Positions 33,668-44,200 are shown, counted from the first letter of the stretch. The stretch: 60,709 nt of DNA from Opitutaceae bacterium (GCA_028284235.1 JANQSC010000040.1:1-60709), one strand, 5' to 3'. Program-made: numbers and translations. The notes: a model not told the origin generated them from the letters alone.

Positions 33668-36574
33668 CTAATTCGTCAAAAACGCAACCAGATCCGCCAA
33701 ATCGTCCGCGCTCAGGCCCAAGGCGTCGCCGGCTGGCATGATCGACTGCCCCAGTTTCTGGCGTGTTCGAATTTGGTCTTTGGGCAAAGCGTGCTGCTGT
33801 CCACCTACGTCCTTCAAGATTAACGTGTCCCCGTCGCCGAGCACGAATCCAGACAGCGACTGTCCATCGACCGTCTCGATGATCACCGATTCGTATCCAA
33901 ACGCGATCGCGGCGGATGGATTGATGATTGAATCCAAAATGGCGCTACGGTCGTATCGTCCGCCGATCTCGGTCATATTCGGCCCGATGTCGCGCCCTTC
34001 CGTTCCATGCATGTGGCAAGTCGCGCAAACCGCCCGTCCAAAGTACAACTCGCGCCCCTTTTCCGGATCGCCGTCGAGTTTCGCGATCTCGTCGATCGGC
34101 GGAAGCAATTCGCCAGTCAGGCTTGTCTTGGGGAAATACCGAGAAGCCAAGGCCCGCACTGACGCGTCAGGATTGTTGTGAATGTGCCGGGAAACAACTG
34201 GAAAAAGAAATTGCGGCAGCTCGTTTCGACCCGCCAAATGGAGCACCATCGGACCCCCCGCCGCAGACTGGGACATTTCGACCGCCAGGGCCTCGATTTC
34301 GCTGTCGAGAGCCGTCGCCGCTTTTAACTTGTTTCGACCCTGCGTCATCCGTTTCGCCTCCGCAGCCGCTTTGGCCGCTTCCGGATCCTCCGGCAGTCGC
34401 TCCGCGAGCGCATAGGCTTTCCAGTCGTTGCTCGAACGCGCGGTTACCCACCACGCGGCATACGAACGCGCGTCTTCCGGGCCGTCGACCGCGACCGCCA
34501 AGACCGCTTCCGCCGCCGATCGACTCGATATGAACGCGAGCGCGTCGAGCGCTTGCTTCCGCTGGTCGGGCGACAAGGAGTTCGACCGAGCTCGCTTCGC
34601 CAACGCCCCAACCGCCGCCTCCGGATGCAGCCGCCACGTCAAGGCCGCGAACGCGTCCGACCACTCCAGGGGGGCGCCGCCAAGGTCTTGGTCTAGCGCC
34701 TTCCAGATTGCGGATTCCTTCCCGTCGCTTGCCGTCCCCACCGCTTCCACGTACCATCGGTCGCTCGCGTCGGTTTGCTTCGCGATCGCCAGAATCGCCG
34801 ATTTGGAGTCCTTCAACGGGACGTCGCGCAGCGACAACGCCACCTCGCGCCGCACTGCGGGCGACTCGTCAGCCGCAAGCAGATTCGCTCGAGCGACGAG
34901 TCCATCCGGGTCGTGTCTCCGCATCGCTCGATAAGCGGTAATCCGCAACTCGGGATTCGAGTCGCTCAGCATTTCTTCCACCCGCTGCCATGACCTTCGC
35001 TCAATTCGACTCTCGCTCGAACTCGGGGCTCCAATCGCGGCCAAGGCGTACAACGCTCGCGCAGCCATGCGCGGGTTCTCATCGCGGCTCATCTCCAGAA
35101 GCCCGTCTACTCCAGCCTGCGAGGGCGACTGCGTGATTTGCTCGAAGCCAACGAATTGAATCGAGCGGGAAGGATTTCTTAAGGCGGCAATTTGACCGCT
35201 GGCGTTGCTAAGGTCGACTTCGGGAGCGACGGGTCGATCGCCTTTACGCGTAATCCGGTAGATCATTCCGTGACCTTCCGTCTCCAACATTCGGTGACCG
35301 CCTACAAACGGGTCGTAGAAGTCCGCGACATAGATCGCTCCGTCCGACCCCACGATCACATCGGAAGGACGAAACCACTTGCGCGTATCGTCCTGGCCCA
35401 GCGCTTGCGGAGGCGCTTTCGGATTAGCCGTCGAAAAGAGCGTGGAGCGAACCAGCTTGTATCCCGCCCCGTCGGGAATAATCGAATACGACCAAATCGA
35501 GTTTCGACCCGCCTCGCTCGTGAACAGCCGATTCTCGTACTCCGGCCCCAACGCTCCGTTTTCGTAGTAGGCGATGCCTGTGGGCGATCCGGGGCCGTAG
35601 ATGTCGCCCGACGGGATCACCCCTGGATCGTCCTGCCTCCAGTGGGCGACGGGGGTTGCCTGGCCTGGACGATGATCCGCGCGCCAGGTCCGCTTTCCGT
35701 CCACGGAAGCGAATCCGAGATTCCCGTGCTCCATTACCCAAGTCACTCGGCAGGAGATAGTATCGTCGTTGTCGTTCTGAAAGACGTTGCCGAACGAATC
35801 CAGGCTCAGTTCGTACGGATTGCGAAAGTTATGCCCGATCACGCGCATGTTCGTACCGTTCGGTTGGATACGGATCGCCAGTCCTCCCACGTAAACGCGA
35901 CCATCGTCCGAGACCAGTCCCGCAACATTGGTTTGGTTGCTCGGCGAGCCACCTCGATAACTGCTGCCCGAACGAAGCGTCCACCCCGACTTGTCCGTAA
36001 CGACGTGCGGGCCCGCGTTGCCAGTCGTGAAGTAAAGATCGCCATCGGGGCCAGCCTTTACCGTGTGCAGCGAATGGTCGTGATCGAAGCCTCCGAATCC
36101 AGTCAGAAAAATCTCTTTCTTATCGATGTCGCCATCGAATCGCGCGTCTCGATCTACGTCGGTGTAGATAATCACGTTCGGAGAACAGGTCACCACAATC
36201 CGATTGTCGAACACTGAAATGCCCATTGGGGCCACCAAGTCGTCGTCCTGCACGAACTGATGCGACGCGTCCGCCTTCCCGTCACCGTCCGTATCTTCGA
36301 GCACCATGACGCGGTCGCCTTTCTTGCGCCACAGGTTGACCGTGTCCATGTTTCGGAAGGAACGGTAGTTGACGGCCTCCGTCACCCAAACGCGCCCTTG
36401 CGTGTCCGTATCCATATTCGTTGGATTATTGAACATCGGAGCTTCCGCCCACACAGTGGCTTCAAGCCCGTCCGCCACGAAGAATTCTTCAACCGGAGTC
36501 GGCTCGCTCGCCAACGAGGGCGACGAGACTGTTGAGAGAAGCGCACAGGCGCAAACAGATATACGGGACAGCAT
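33668..36574 (-). CDS. PVC-type membrane-bound dehydrogenase: propeller, HEAT repeats and cytochrome c domain
   Basis: 968-residue exported protein from ATG 36574 (signal MLSRISVCACALLSTVSS). Three parts: an N-terminal propeller of ~450 residues of the PVC 'membrane-bound dehydrogenase' type ('FNNPTNMDTDTQGRVWVTEAVNYR' region, 'DTDGDGKAD', 'DHDHSLHTVKAGPDGDLYFT', 'GHNFRNPYELSLDSFGNVFQNDND' opening), HEAT-like repeats (~500-800), and a C-terminal cytochrome c with heme motif C850-A-T-C853-H854 and 'LADLVAFLT' end. This predicts oxidation of a sugar or alcohol with electron transfer through heme c in the periplasm. Substrate unknown. An in-frame extension to 36694 is unlikely. Compare the homologous but larger fusion at 53688-57467. 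Confidence 0.85.
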   Translation of the reverse strand: MLSRISVCACALLSTVSSPSLASEPTPVEEFFVADGLEATVWAEAPMFNNPTNMDTDTQGRVWVTEAVNYRSFRNMDTVNLWRKKGDRVMVLEDTDGDGKADASHQFVQDDDLVAPMGISVFDNRIVVTCSPNVIIYTDVDRDARFDGDIDKKEIFLTGFGGFDHDHSLHTVKAGPDGDLYFTTGNAGPHVVTDKSGWTLRSGSSYRGGSPSNQTNVAGLVSDDGRVYVGGLAIRIQPNGTNMRVIGHNFRNPYELSLDSFGNVFQNDNDDTISCRVTWVMEHGNLGFASVDGKRTWRADHRPGQATPVAHWRQDDPGVIPSGDIYGPGSPTGIAYYENGALGPEYENRLFTSEAGRNSIWSYSIIPDGAGYKLVRSTLFSTANPKAPPQALGQDDTRKWFRPSDVIVGSDGAIYVADFYDPFVGGHRMLETEGHGMIYRITRKGDRPVAPEVDLSNASGQIAALRNPSRSIQFVGFEQITQSPSQAGVDGLLEMSRDENPRMAARALYALAAIGAPSSSESRIERRSWQRVEEMLSDSNPELRITAYRAMRRHDPDGLVARANLLAADESPAVRREVALSLRDVPLKDSKSAILAIAKQTDASDRWYVEAVGTASDGKESAIWKALDQDLGGAPLEWSDAFAALTWRLHPEAAVGALAKRARSNSLSPDQRKQALDALAFISSRSAAEAVLAVAVDGPEDARSYAAWWVTARSSNDWKAYALAERLPEDPEAAKAAAEAKRMTQGRNKLKAATALDSEIEALAVEMSQSAAGGPMVLHLAGRNELPQFLFPVVSRHIHNNPDASVRALASRYFPKTSLTGELLPPIDEIAKLDGDPEKGRELYFGRAVCATCHMHGTEGRDIGPNMTEIGGRYDRSAILDSIINPSAAIAFGYESVIIETVDGQSLSGFVLGDGDTLILKDVGGQQHALPKDQIRTRQKLGQSIMPAGDALGLSADDLADLVAFLTN

Positions 36575-36790
36575 AGAGAAACAGGTTAAGCAGTAATTGT
36601 CCTCCCCAGCCAGCCATGGTCGCGACTGGGAAGCGTAGTGTGTGTTAATTATCCAGAACGTTTGCTTTTTGGACGAAGGCCCCGGATGAATCAACTTTCA
36701 CGCCTACTCCATCGCGTCGCCATTTCGTTACAAAAAATTTGATATTCCCGACAACGTCTTGTTGAATCGAGCCACCTCCTTCCCTCCAAA

Positions 36791-38248
36791 ATGACTCGTT
36801 TTCCCCTTTTCCCCGCTTCCGCGCTGTGCGTCGTTGGACTGCTTTTCGCTGCGTGTTCCCCCGTCCAGAACGATCGTCCAAACTTCATCGTTATCTTCAT
36901 CGACGACCTCGGCTACAGCGACATCGGCCCCTTCGGCTCGAAACTGAATCGCACGCCCCACCTCGACCGCATGGCCGCGGAAGGCGCGAAACTGACCAGT
37001 TTCTACGTCGCCGCCTCGGTCTGCACGCCCTCGCGAGCCGCCCTCCTCACAGGCAGTTACCCGCAGCGTGTCGACATGGATCGAAACGCGCTTCCCGGCA
37101 CGGGCAACAATGTCGTTTTCTTTCCCGGCGACCCCAAAGGCTTGAATCCGAGCGAGAACACCATCGCGGACGCGCTGAAAACAGCAGGCTACGCAACCGC
37201 CTGCATCGGAAAATGGCATCTAGGCGACCAGCCGCAGTGGCTGCCGCGCTTCTACGGCTTCGACACCTATTTTGGCATTCCCTATTCGAACGACATGGGC
37301 GTCGCGTCGCGGTGGAACTACCCACCCCTTCCGCTGATGCGGAACGAGGACGTGATCGAGCAAGAACCGGATCAAGGACTCCTTACCAAACGTTACACCG
37401 AGGAGTCGCTCGCGTTCATCGAAGCGAACCACGACCAGCCCTTTTTCCTCTACATGCCGCACACGATGGTGCACCTGCCCCGATTCGCCAGCAGCGATTT
37501 CGCCGGAAAGTCCGACAACGGCCTCTACGGCGACATCGTCGAAGAGCTCGATTGGTCCGTCGGGAAGATCCTCGATAAACTCGTCGAACTGGGGATCGAC
37601 GACAACACCGTCGTGATGTTCTTCTCCGACAACGGCAGCACGCGAGCATCGAGCGAATACGTCGTATCGAACGAGCCACTACGCGGAAGAAAAGCCAGCA
37701 TGTTCGAAGGAGGATTTCGCGTTTGCTCGCTTGCCTGGGCCCCCGGCCGAATTCCCGCCGGAAGCGAGTCCAGCGAAATTCTCACTTCCATGGACCTGCT
37801 GCCCACCTTCGCCCAATGGGCGGGAATCTCCCAGCCGAGCCCGAATACGATCGACGGCAAAGATATCTCCGAAGTACTCGAGAACGGGGCGGCCAGCCCC
37901 CACGACGCGTTTTTCTACCGGCGGGCCAACCTGCTTTACGCAGTTCGCAGCGGACCCTGGAAACTGTTCACCCGCGACTACACCTACGGCGGTTCTAAAG
38001 TAACCGCAGGCACGCTCTACAACTTGGAAACGAATATCGCGGAAGACCAAGACCTGTCCGCCCAAAACCCGGATATCGTAGCCAAACTAAACGCCCTAGC
38101 TGAACGCTCGCGCCGGGAACTCGGCGACGGGCCGGAACATGAAGGCAACGCGATTCGCAAAGCCGCGTATATACCGCTCGACGACGCGACGACGCTGACT
38201 CCGCGGCCACATCCGTGGTCGGAGGTAAAGCTCAAGTCGGAAAACTAG
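36791..38248 (+). CDS. Arylsulfatase-type lipoprotein sulfatase (S1), CTPSR
   Basis: 485-residue sulfatase, predicted lipoprotein (GLLFAAC, Cys22). D38-D39 in '[11 protein letters not shown]', formylglycine precursor Cys78 in C-T-P-S-R ([11 protein letters not shown]), [11 protein letters not shown] and 'FSDNGS' are intact. The overall layout '[26 protein letters not shown]' (opening) is arylsulfatase A-like. First of three plus-strand sulfatases (36.8-41.3 kb) spaced 46 and 114 bases apart, likely one transcript, divergent from the cytochrome c fusion. Preceded by a 216-base gap with TTGATATT-like promoter elements of low certainty. Substrate unknown. Confidence 0.9.
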   Translation: MTRFPLFPASALCVVGLLFAACSPVQNDRPNFIVIFIDDLGYSDIGPFGSKLNRTPHLDRMAAEGAKLTSFYVAASVCTPSRAALLTGSYPQRVDMDRNALPGTGNNVVFFPGDPKGLNPSENTIADALKTAGYATACIGKWHLGDQPQWLPRFYGFDTYFGIPYSNDMGVASRWNYPPLPLMRNEDVIEQEPDQGLLTKRYTEESLAFIEANHDQPFFLYMPHTMVHLPRFASSDFAGKSDNGLYGDIVEELDWSVGKILDKLVELGIDDNTVVMFFSDNGSTRASSEYVVSNEPLRGRKASMFEGGFRVCSLAWAPGRIPAGSESSEILTSMDLLPTFAQWAGISQPSPNTIDGKDISEVLENGAASPHDAFFYRRANLLYAVRSGPWKLFTRDYTYGGSKVTAGTLYNLETNIAEDQDLSAQNPDIVAKLNALAERSRRELGDGPEHEGNAIRKAAYIPLDDATTLTPRPHPWSEVKLKSEN

Positions 38249-38294
38249 AGCGACCAATCCAGTATCGAGACTTGAAATGCGCCGCCAGGGCGGA

Positions 38295-39716
38295 ATGCTC
38301 CTTTCTATGAGACGACTTTTACCCCTTGTCATCGCGCTCGCGTCATTCGGCGTCGCGGCTGCGGAAACAAAACCCAACATCCTTCTGATCTGCATAGACG
38401 ACTTGCGCCCGGAGTTGAATTGCTACGGAGTCGACTACATCCACTCGCCCAATATCGACCGGCTCGCCTCCGAAGGTCGCGCTTTCTATAAACACTACGT
38501 CCAGGCGCCCACCTGCGGAGCGTCGCGCTACACGTTGCTGACCGGGACCTACGGAGGAGCAGGAAACTCCGCCCTGTTCGATCGAGCGAAGGAACTCGCC
38601 CAGAATCCAGATTCCATAGCGCCGAGCATGCCCGCCTGGTTCCGCCAAAACGGCTACCGAACGGTTTCAGTCGGAAAAGTCTCCCACCACCCCGGCGGTC
38701 GCGGAGGTCCCGATTGGGACGACGCCACCATTCCCGAGATGCCAGACTCCTGGGACCGCCACCTGCTGAACGCCGGAGCGTGGCAACACCCGAGAGGCTG
38801 GATGCACGGCCAAGCCCATGGCGAGATTCGCGGCGACGCCAGTCAGATGGACCTTCTTCAAGCCTACAAAGGCTCCGACCAGATCTATCCCGACGGAATT
38901 AGCACGGACCAAGCTCTCGAGCAACTCGACTTGCTCGCGACCAAAGAGAACGACAAGCCCTTCTTCCTCGCCTTCGGAATTCTGCGGCCCCACCTGCCCT
39001 TCGGGGCACCCCAAAAGTACCTCGATCTTTACGCGGACGCGGAACTCCCAGTCGTCCCTCACCCGAATAAACCGAAAGGCCGCACCACCTGGCACAAGTC
39101 GGGTGAATTCTACAAATACAAGCGCGACGGCATGGATCCCAACACCAACGCCGACTACGCGCTGCAAGTACGCAAGCACTACGCAGCCTGCGTGAGCTAC
39201 GCCGATGCCCAGGTTGGCCGCGCTCTGGACCGACTCGACGCCCTCGGTATTCGCGACAACACCATAGTCGTCCTGTGGGGCGACCACGGATGGCACTTGG
39301 GCGAGCACGCCATCTGGGGCAAGCACGCGCTCTTTGAAGAGTCTCTCCGGTCACCGCTAATCGTTAGCTACCCCGGCATTCCCAATCCCGGAAAACTGAC
39401 CCACTCCATTGTCGAGACGATCGACGTTTTCCCAACGCTCGTTGAACTAGCGGGCCTGCCGAAAGCGAGTCACTCTCAAGGCGTATCCTTAAAACCAATA
39501 CTCGAATCACCCGACGCTCCCGGTCATGACGCTTTTGCCTACCGGAGCTACGGCAACACGGTTCGAACCGAAACACACCGCCTGATCGCCCACAACGACG
39601 GCTACGTCGAGCTCTACGACCACCGCACCCTCGAAGGTGAAACCCGAAACGTGGCCGACGAGCAACCTGAGATCGTCGCCCAGCTCAAAGCGAAAATCGA
39701 AAAGCGGCTAAAGTAG
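38295..39716 (+). CDS. Iduronate-2-sulfatase-like sulfatase (S1_7-like), CGASR
   Basis: 473-residue exported sulfatase. Signal peptide [19 protein letters not shown]; start either ATG 38295 (AGGG four bases upstream) or ATG 38307; 38277 less likely. Metal ligands D35-D36 ('[14 protein letters not shown]', the S1_7/IDS hallmark), formylglycine precursor Cys74 in C-G-A-S-R, where the third position is Ala rather than Pro, and '[17 protein letters not shown]'. The usual GKWH motif is replaced by '[10 protein letters not shown]', as in iduronate-2-sulfatase relatives. Middle gene of the plus-strand trio. Substrate could be a 2-O-sulfated uronic acid, but S1_7 enzymes are diverse. Confidence 0.9.
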   Translation: MLLSMRRLLPLVIALASFGVAAAETKPNILLICIDDLRPELNCYGVDYIHSPNIDRLASEGRAFYKHYVQAPTCGASRYTLLTGTYGGAGNSALFDRAKELAQNPDSIAPSMPAWFRQNGYRTVSVGKVSHHPGGRGGPDWDDATIPEMPDSWDRHLLNAGAWQHPRGWMHGQAHGEIRGDASQMDLLQAYKGSDQIYPDGISTDQALEQLDLLATKENDKPFFLAFGILRPHLPFGAPQKYLDLYADAELPVVPHPNKPKGRTTWHKSGEFYKYKRDGMDPNTNADYALQVRKHYAACVSYADAQVGRALDRLDALGIRDNTIVVLWGDHGWHLGEHAIWGKHALFEESLRSPLIVSYPGIPNPGKLTHSIVETIDVFPTLVELAGLPKASHSQGVSLKPILESPDAPGHDAFAYRSYGNTVRTETHRLIAHNDGYVELYDHRTLEGETRNVADEQPEIVAQLKAKIEKRLK

Positions 39717-39830
39717 AGCGACTGAAGGCGCAGCGGTCCACTGGGACGCTTGAAACAGTTACACCGAAAGGTGTTTGCTAAAGGCGAATTGAGGAAACAA
39801 GGTAGCGCTCCTATCGCTACCCTGAATGAT

Positions 39831-41318
39831 ATGACTCGCATCCACGCTTTCCTGATACTCTTTGTCGCCGCTGGCTCCGTCGCCACCGCGGCCAAAGAGT
39901 CGAAAACCAATATTCTCTACATCTTCACCGACGATCAGAGCATCCGTACGCTCAGTTGCTACACCGAAGCTCAGCCGTGGATCCAAACCCCTAACCTCGA
40001 TGCCTTGGCGGAAAAGGGGCTTCGATTCCGTTACTGCTACACCGGAGCGAAGTGCGTCCCGTCCCGCGGTAACGCGCTCACCGGCATGTTCCAATTCCGC
40101 TACGATCGGGAAACGCCGTATTGGCCGAGCCACTTCAGAGCCCAAGGCTACTACACCGGCATGATCGGCAAGTGGCACTGGAATGTACCGCGCTACACGG
40201 AGGCTTGGGACTGGTCAGCCGTCTGGGAGCACCACCTCCCCGGACACAAAGAGGGATACTACTGGGATCAGACGCTCAATATAAATGGCGAGAAACGGAT
40301 TCCCGTGGAGAAATACAGCACGGACGCCTACACGGACCTGACCATCGAGTTCCTCAAAGAGCGCGCCGCCGAACCAGATCAACCTTGGTACTTCTGGCTC
40401 TGCTATGGAGCCGTACACGGTCCTTACACCCCGGCCGACCGGCACATTGGCGCGCTCGCAGACGCGCCCGAAATGGTCTACCCGAAAGACATTTTCCCGC
40501 CCCGCCCCGACAAACCGGAACACATGGTGAATCTCGCCACCAACCCGCCGCACCCCGAAACCGGGATTCCAATGAAAGGCGACAGCACGCTCGACGAAGT
40601 CGTGAAAATGTACCACGAAGCGGTTATGGCGGTCGATGAAGGCGTGGGACGTATCATGAAGGCCCTGGAGGAAACCGGACAGCTGGAAAACACGCTTGTG
40701 GTCTTCACCTCCGATCAGGGCTACGCCTGGGGCCACCACGGATTCAACCTGAAAATCGCGCCCTACGACGCCAACCTCCTCGCCCCGCTCATTGTCCACT
40801 GGCCGGGCAAAGTGCCGGCCGACACTCGGACCTCCGTTCCAGTCAACGGAGTGGACTTAATCCGCACTTTCCACAAAGTGGCCGAGATCGAGCCGGCGGA
40901 AAAACTCGATGGCCGCGACCTTACTGAGCTTTTCCTCCACCCCGAAACTCGGAGCTGGGACGACCAGCCTGTATTGCAAACCTACACTGGGAATATTTAC
41001 GGCCAGGAACGCATGCGAGACGAGCTGCTCCAAGCCCGAAAAACTGGCGACTGGTCCAGTTTCATCACGCACAAAACCGGAATCAGAGCCTGGCTCATGG
41101 TGCGTCAAGGAAAGTATAAATATATTCGATACATCTACAAAGACTACCTGGACGAACTCTACGACATGGAAGCCGACCCCGAAGAGCTCAGCAACCTCGC
41201 CGTCCGCTCTGAGTTTCACGAGACCAAGCTGGAGATGCGAGCGCTGCTGTCCGAAGAACTAACGAAAAAAGGGGTCACGTTCCTCTCTCTCCTTCCGGAA
41301 CCGGTTCAGGCTTATTAA
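39831..41318 (+). CDS. Exported sulfatase (S1), CVPSR
   Basis: 495-residue exported sulfatase from ATG 39831 (signal MTRIHAFLILFVAAGSVATA); upstream in-frame start at 39750 would misplace the signal. D34-D35 ('FTDDQSIRTLSCY'), formylglycine precursor Cys75 in C-V-P-S-R, GKWHWNVPRY and 'TSDQGYAWGHHGF' are present. The C terminus contains 'GKYKYIRYIYKDYLDELYDMEADPEELSNLA' type (first half) typical of arylsulfatases. Last of the plus-strand trio; convergent with the vWA gene across 63 bases. S1 subfamily not recognised. Confidence 0.88.
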   Translation: MTRIHAFLILFVAAGSVATAAKESKTNILYIFTDDQSIRTLSCYTEAQPWIQTPNLDALAEKGLRFRYCYTGAKCVPSRGNALTGMFQFRYDRETPYWPSHFRAQGYYTGMIGKWHWNVPRYTEAWDWSAVWEHHLPGHKEGYYWDQTLNINGEKRIPVEKYSTDAYTDLTIEFLKERAAEPDQPWYFWLCYGAVHGPYTPADRHIGALADAPEMVYPKDIFPPRPDKPEHMVNLATNPPHPETGIPMKGDSTLDEVVKMYHEAVMAVDEGVGRIMKALEETGQLENTLVVFTSDQGYAWGHHGFNLKIAPYDANLLAPLIVHWPGKVPADTRTSVPVNGVDLIRTFHKVAEIEPAEKLDGRDLTELFLHPETRSWDDQPVLQTYTGNIYGQERMRDELLQARKTGDWSSFITHKTGIRAWLMVRQGKYKYIRYIYKDYLDELYDMEADPEELSNLAVRSEFHETKLEMRALLSEELTKKGVTFLSLLPEPVQAY

Positions 41319-41381
41319 CTCGAGTGGATTGCTAACCAACCAATTGACAGCTCAAGTAACGAATTCAAAGCGCTCTCGAAA

Positions 41382-42530
41382 CTAGAGCTCGTGCTCAAGT
41401 ACAAGCTCCCATTCTACTATCTCCCAGGAATCGATGTGCTGTCGTTTTAACCGGGCTCTGTAATCCGTGGATTCCGATCCATCAAGCAAGTCTCTCTGCA
41501 AAAAGCAACTTACGCTTCCATCGTGCAGTTCCTCGCTCGACACGCTCAGTTCGATCCCTTCGAAAACTCGAATCGAATCTTCTGGAGGCGGTATAAGAAA
41601 CTCTCTGTTTTCCTCGAACTCCTTCTTCAATGTATCATTCCAGTTTTTAATCCTGATCGGTTCTTCATTGAAAATCCAAGTTTCACTCGGGTGAATTCGG
41701 GCCATTTTCACGAGCACTACCGTTTCCCACGATTTCGAATAGTGAGGTCCTACAAACTGATAGTACGATCCTCCTGTCAACTCAGCGAGATACTTCCCGT
41801 ATCGTTCAAAATTTGCCGCTGAGTCAAATTTAGGACGTTTGCCTGCATTAATTAAGTTAGCGTGAGCCTGTACCACGTTGATCGGTGGCAACTCACTTAT
41901 CTTTTTGAGGGCTCCAAGCCGCGTCCAAAAATTCGATGTATACTCATCTCCGAACAAGAATATTTCTGTTTCCAATTTTCCTGTCAGATTCTCCGCAACT
42001 TCGACCGCCTTTTTAATCCCCAGATCCCAACTGGATTCGCTGTGAAGAACATAGCGGGCAACCAGCTTAGCAATACCCAAAATTACTCGCTCCGTTTTCC
42101 TTCGATTAATTGAGCCTTTTTCCCCGCTCCATTCGACCATTAGCCTCCCATCTGTATCCAATAAAACGATATGAGATAAATTTTTGATACTGAGCAAAAA
42201 CACTAACAGCCGATCAACGACAACTTGATCTAGCAAGGATGTTTCGGGAGATCGCATGCTCCCCGAAGTATCCAATACGACAACCGCTGCCTCCAGATCG
42301 AACGTTGGCATCTGATAGTCGCCATTTTCCTCTACGACAATTTCTTTCGCCTTCAAATCGCCGGCTGTGTACTTTCTATCCAACTCAGCCCTGATTTCCT
42401 TGATACTGCGCTCTTTCCAATTCGAAAGCGGAACTCCGTTTTCCTCAGCATCCGCGCGTGCTAAGTCCGCAGCAGGAAAGACCGATAGCAAAACACACAG
42501 TCTGAGCACTCCGTTCACACACACTTTCAT
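41382..42530 (-). CDS. Secreted von Willebrand factor A (vWA) domain protein
   Basis: 382-residue protein from ATG 42530 with signal peptide (KVCVNGVLRLCVLLSVFPAADLARA). A vWA domain starts near residue 85: MIDAS motif DTSGSM (in VVVLDTSGSM), with further acidic/polar positions downstream ('LLDTDGRL', 'IFLFGDEY'). After ~residue 240 there is an unassigned C-terminal part. The gene is visibly richer in A/T than all its neighbours and uses A/T-ending codons more, suggesting recent transfer. It lies 55 bases downstream of a sulfatase on the same strand, so it may be read through from it. No MoxR ATPase or other vWA genes nearby. Function unknown. Confidence 0.7.
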   Translation of the reverse strand: MKVCVNGVLRLCVLLSVFPAADLARADAEENGVPLSNWKERSIKEIRAELDRKYTAGDLKAKEIVVEENGDYQMPTFDLEAAVVVLDTSGSMRSPETSLLDQVVVDRLLVFLLSIKNLSHIVLLDTDGRLMVEWSGEKGSINRRKTERVILGIAKLVARYVLHSESSWDLGIKKAVEVAENLTGKLETEIFLFGDEYTSNFWTRLGALKKISELPPINVVQAHANLINAGKRPKFDSAANFERYGKYLAELTGGSYYQFVGPHYSKSWETVVLVKMARIHPSETWIFNEEPIRIKNWNDTLKKEFEENREFLIPPPEDSIRVFEGIELSVSSEELHDGSVSCFLQRDLLDGSESTDYRARLKRQHIDSWEIVEWELVLEHEL

Positions 42531-42585
42531 CGTCCTCGTATTGAAGACACTATGCATGCGTCAAAAGCAACCGCTCTCGCCCAGT

Positions 42586-44064
42586 CTATTTGCTCTCAAG
42601 AATCGCTCGCATCTTCGCCCGCAGGTCGTCCGCCTTTTCCGGCATCGCGTCGATTAGATTGTTCGATTCGGAAATGTCTTCCGCCAGGTTGAAGAGCTCG
42701 ATCCCGTAGTCCTTGTTCCGATCGGACGTAAAGCCTCGGCTCCGTTTCGTATCGATCAACTTCCAATCGCCGTCGCGAATAACACGGTCGCTGTGGAGAA
42801 TGGGCGGTCGCGGCGCGCGCTTCCCATTCGGGTCGAGCAGGATGGGCAGAAAACTCTCGCTGTCTTCCGCGGCGCCCTCCTCGATCTCGCCTTGCCCCGC
42901 CAGATCGGCGAACGTGGCGAACACATCCACAAAAGAAACCGTGTGGCCCGTTTTCGATCCGGCATCGATCTCATCCGGCCACCGGGCGATAAACGGCATG
43001 CGGTGCCCGCCTTCCCAAACGCTGCCCTTGGCGCCTAGAAGCGGACCGGTAGCGCGATGCCCAAATCGATCCGTGTCCTTGTCGTACCAAACCGGCCCAT
43101 TGTCGCTGGTGAAAAAAACCAGGGTTTCATCGCTGATACCGGCTGTATCCAAACTTGCCATAACCTGTCCGACCACGTCGTCGACTTGCATAACGAAATC
43201 GCCGTACATGCCCGCTCCGCTCTTGCCGAGAAACTCCTCGGTCGGCAGCCATGGCGTGTGCGGCGAAGGCAGAGCGAGGTAGAGAAACAGAGGTCGGCTG
43301 TCGTCCCGATTCTCGATTACCTTGCAAGCTTCACTGGCGAACCGCGGCGTGACCTCGATATGCTTGAAATCCGGCGCGACCGGCCCTCCCCGCCAGAACT
43401 CCCCTTGAATCCGATTCCAGTCTTCCGGTCCGCCCACGCTGGTCCGATCGTCGACGGTATCCGTTGGAGCCATTACGGGGGACCGGTTTTCGATGTAGAA
43501 GTATGGCGGAATATCCAGCGACGCGTGCATCCCGAACAGAGTCTCAAATCCCCGGTCGACGGGACCGCCGGTCAGTGGCTGATCATAGTCGAAGGCGAAA
43601 CCAGCGGACTTCTCGCTCGACGTCCGAACTTTCTGGTCGAAGCCGAGGTGCCATTTTCCAACCATGGCCGTTTGGTAGCCGTTGTCGCGCAGGAGGCTCG
43701 CGATAGTCGCTCGACCCTCCTCCAGCAATGGTCCGGCTCGGTCGTTCAACGTCTGCCTGCGGGCCGAGAAACGACCGGTGAACAATGCGTAACGCGATGG
43801 CTTGCAAGTGGAACCGCCCGCGTGGGCATCCGTAAAAACCATCCCTTCGGCCGCCAGGCGATCCAAATGCGGCGTGGGAATCTTGCTCTCCGAGTTGTAG
43901 ACTTTCAAATCGCCGTAGCCCATGTCGTCGGAGAGGATGAAAACGATATGCGGCCGGAGCGCATGGTTCGAATCGCCGTGGTGGGCGGCCCAACCGATGC
44001 TGGAGTGAGCAAGCAGAGCAAGAGCGGATAGAGATAAGGATTCGATTAAACGCATTGGCAACAT
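42586..44064 (-). CDS. Exported arylsulfatase-type sulfatase (S1), CKPSR
   Basis: 492 residues from ATG 44064 (or 489 from 44055) with signal 'RLIESLSLSALALLAHSSIGWA'. D43-D44 region 'ILSDDMGYGDLKVYN', formylglycine precursor Cys near 84-87 in C-K-P-S-R ('GGSTCKPSRYALFTGRFS'), GKWHLGFDQK, and 'FTSDNGPVW' are intact. It resembles the arylsulfatase A group with a ~50-residue insert before the catalytic lysine. An in-frame extension to 44193 is Cys/Arg-rich and arises from translating a structured repeat; rejected. Divergent from the lipoprotein sulfatase at 44201; upstream of the vWA gene. Confidence 0.9.
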   Translation of the reverse strand: MLPMRLIESLSLSALALLAHSSIGWAAHHGDSNHALRPHIVFILSDDMGYGDLKVYNSESKIPTPHLDRLAAEGMVFTDAHAGGSTCKPSRYALFTGRFSARRQTLNDRAGPLLEEGRATIASLLRDNGYQTAMVGKWHLGFDQKVRTSSEKSAGFAFDYDQPLTGGPVDRGFETLFGMHASLDIPPYFYIENRSPVMAPTDTVDDRTSVGGPEDWNRIQGEFWRGGPVAPDFKHIEVTPRFASEACKVIENRDDSRPLFLYLALPSPHTPWLPTEEFLGKSGAGMYGDFVMQVDDVVGQVMASLDTAGISDETLVFFTSDNGPVWYDKDTDRFGHRATGPLLGAKGSVWEGGHRMPFIARWPDEIDAGSKTGHTVSFVDVFATFADLAGQGEIEEGAAEDSESFLPILLDPNGKRAPRPPILHSDRVIRDGDWKLIDTKRSRGFTSDRNKDYGIELFNLAEDISESNNLIDAMPEKADDLRAKMRAILESK

Positions 44065-44107
44065 GATGGGGAACCTGAAGGGATCGCATTGCCAGGGGAA
44101 GCCTAAA

Positions 44108-44177
44108 ACGTCGACAAGCGACCGGGGATCGCGTAGCGATAACCGACAAGATCCGAGACAAGGCGCGACGCAGCGCC
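44108..44177. repeat. Structured repeat-like element between divergent sulfatase genes
   Basis: Within ~70 bases: two direct CGACAAG copies 32 bases apart (44112-44118, 44144-44150), a hairpin ATCGC-gta-GCGAT (44128-44140) and a hairpin GGCGC-gacgca-GCGCC (44162-44177). It also contains CCGAGACAAG (44153-44162), shared with the mosaic element at 59.27 kb. Translation gives an implausible Cys/Arg-rich peptide. It lies in the divergent promoter region. Confidence 0.5.
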
Positions 44178-44200
44178 CGAAGAAATACCCCACTCATCAC

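Noticed and set aside
35192-36217. 341-residue open frame antisense to the 968-residue dehydrogenase
   Set aside because: Composition is a shadow of the real gene; no signal peptide, motif or ribosome site.
44065-44193. N-terminal extension of the sulfatase gene at 42586-44064
   Set aside because: The Cys/Arg-rich peptide comes from reading a structured intergenic element; the signal peptide begins at 44064 or 44055.
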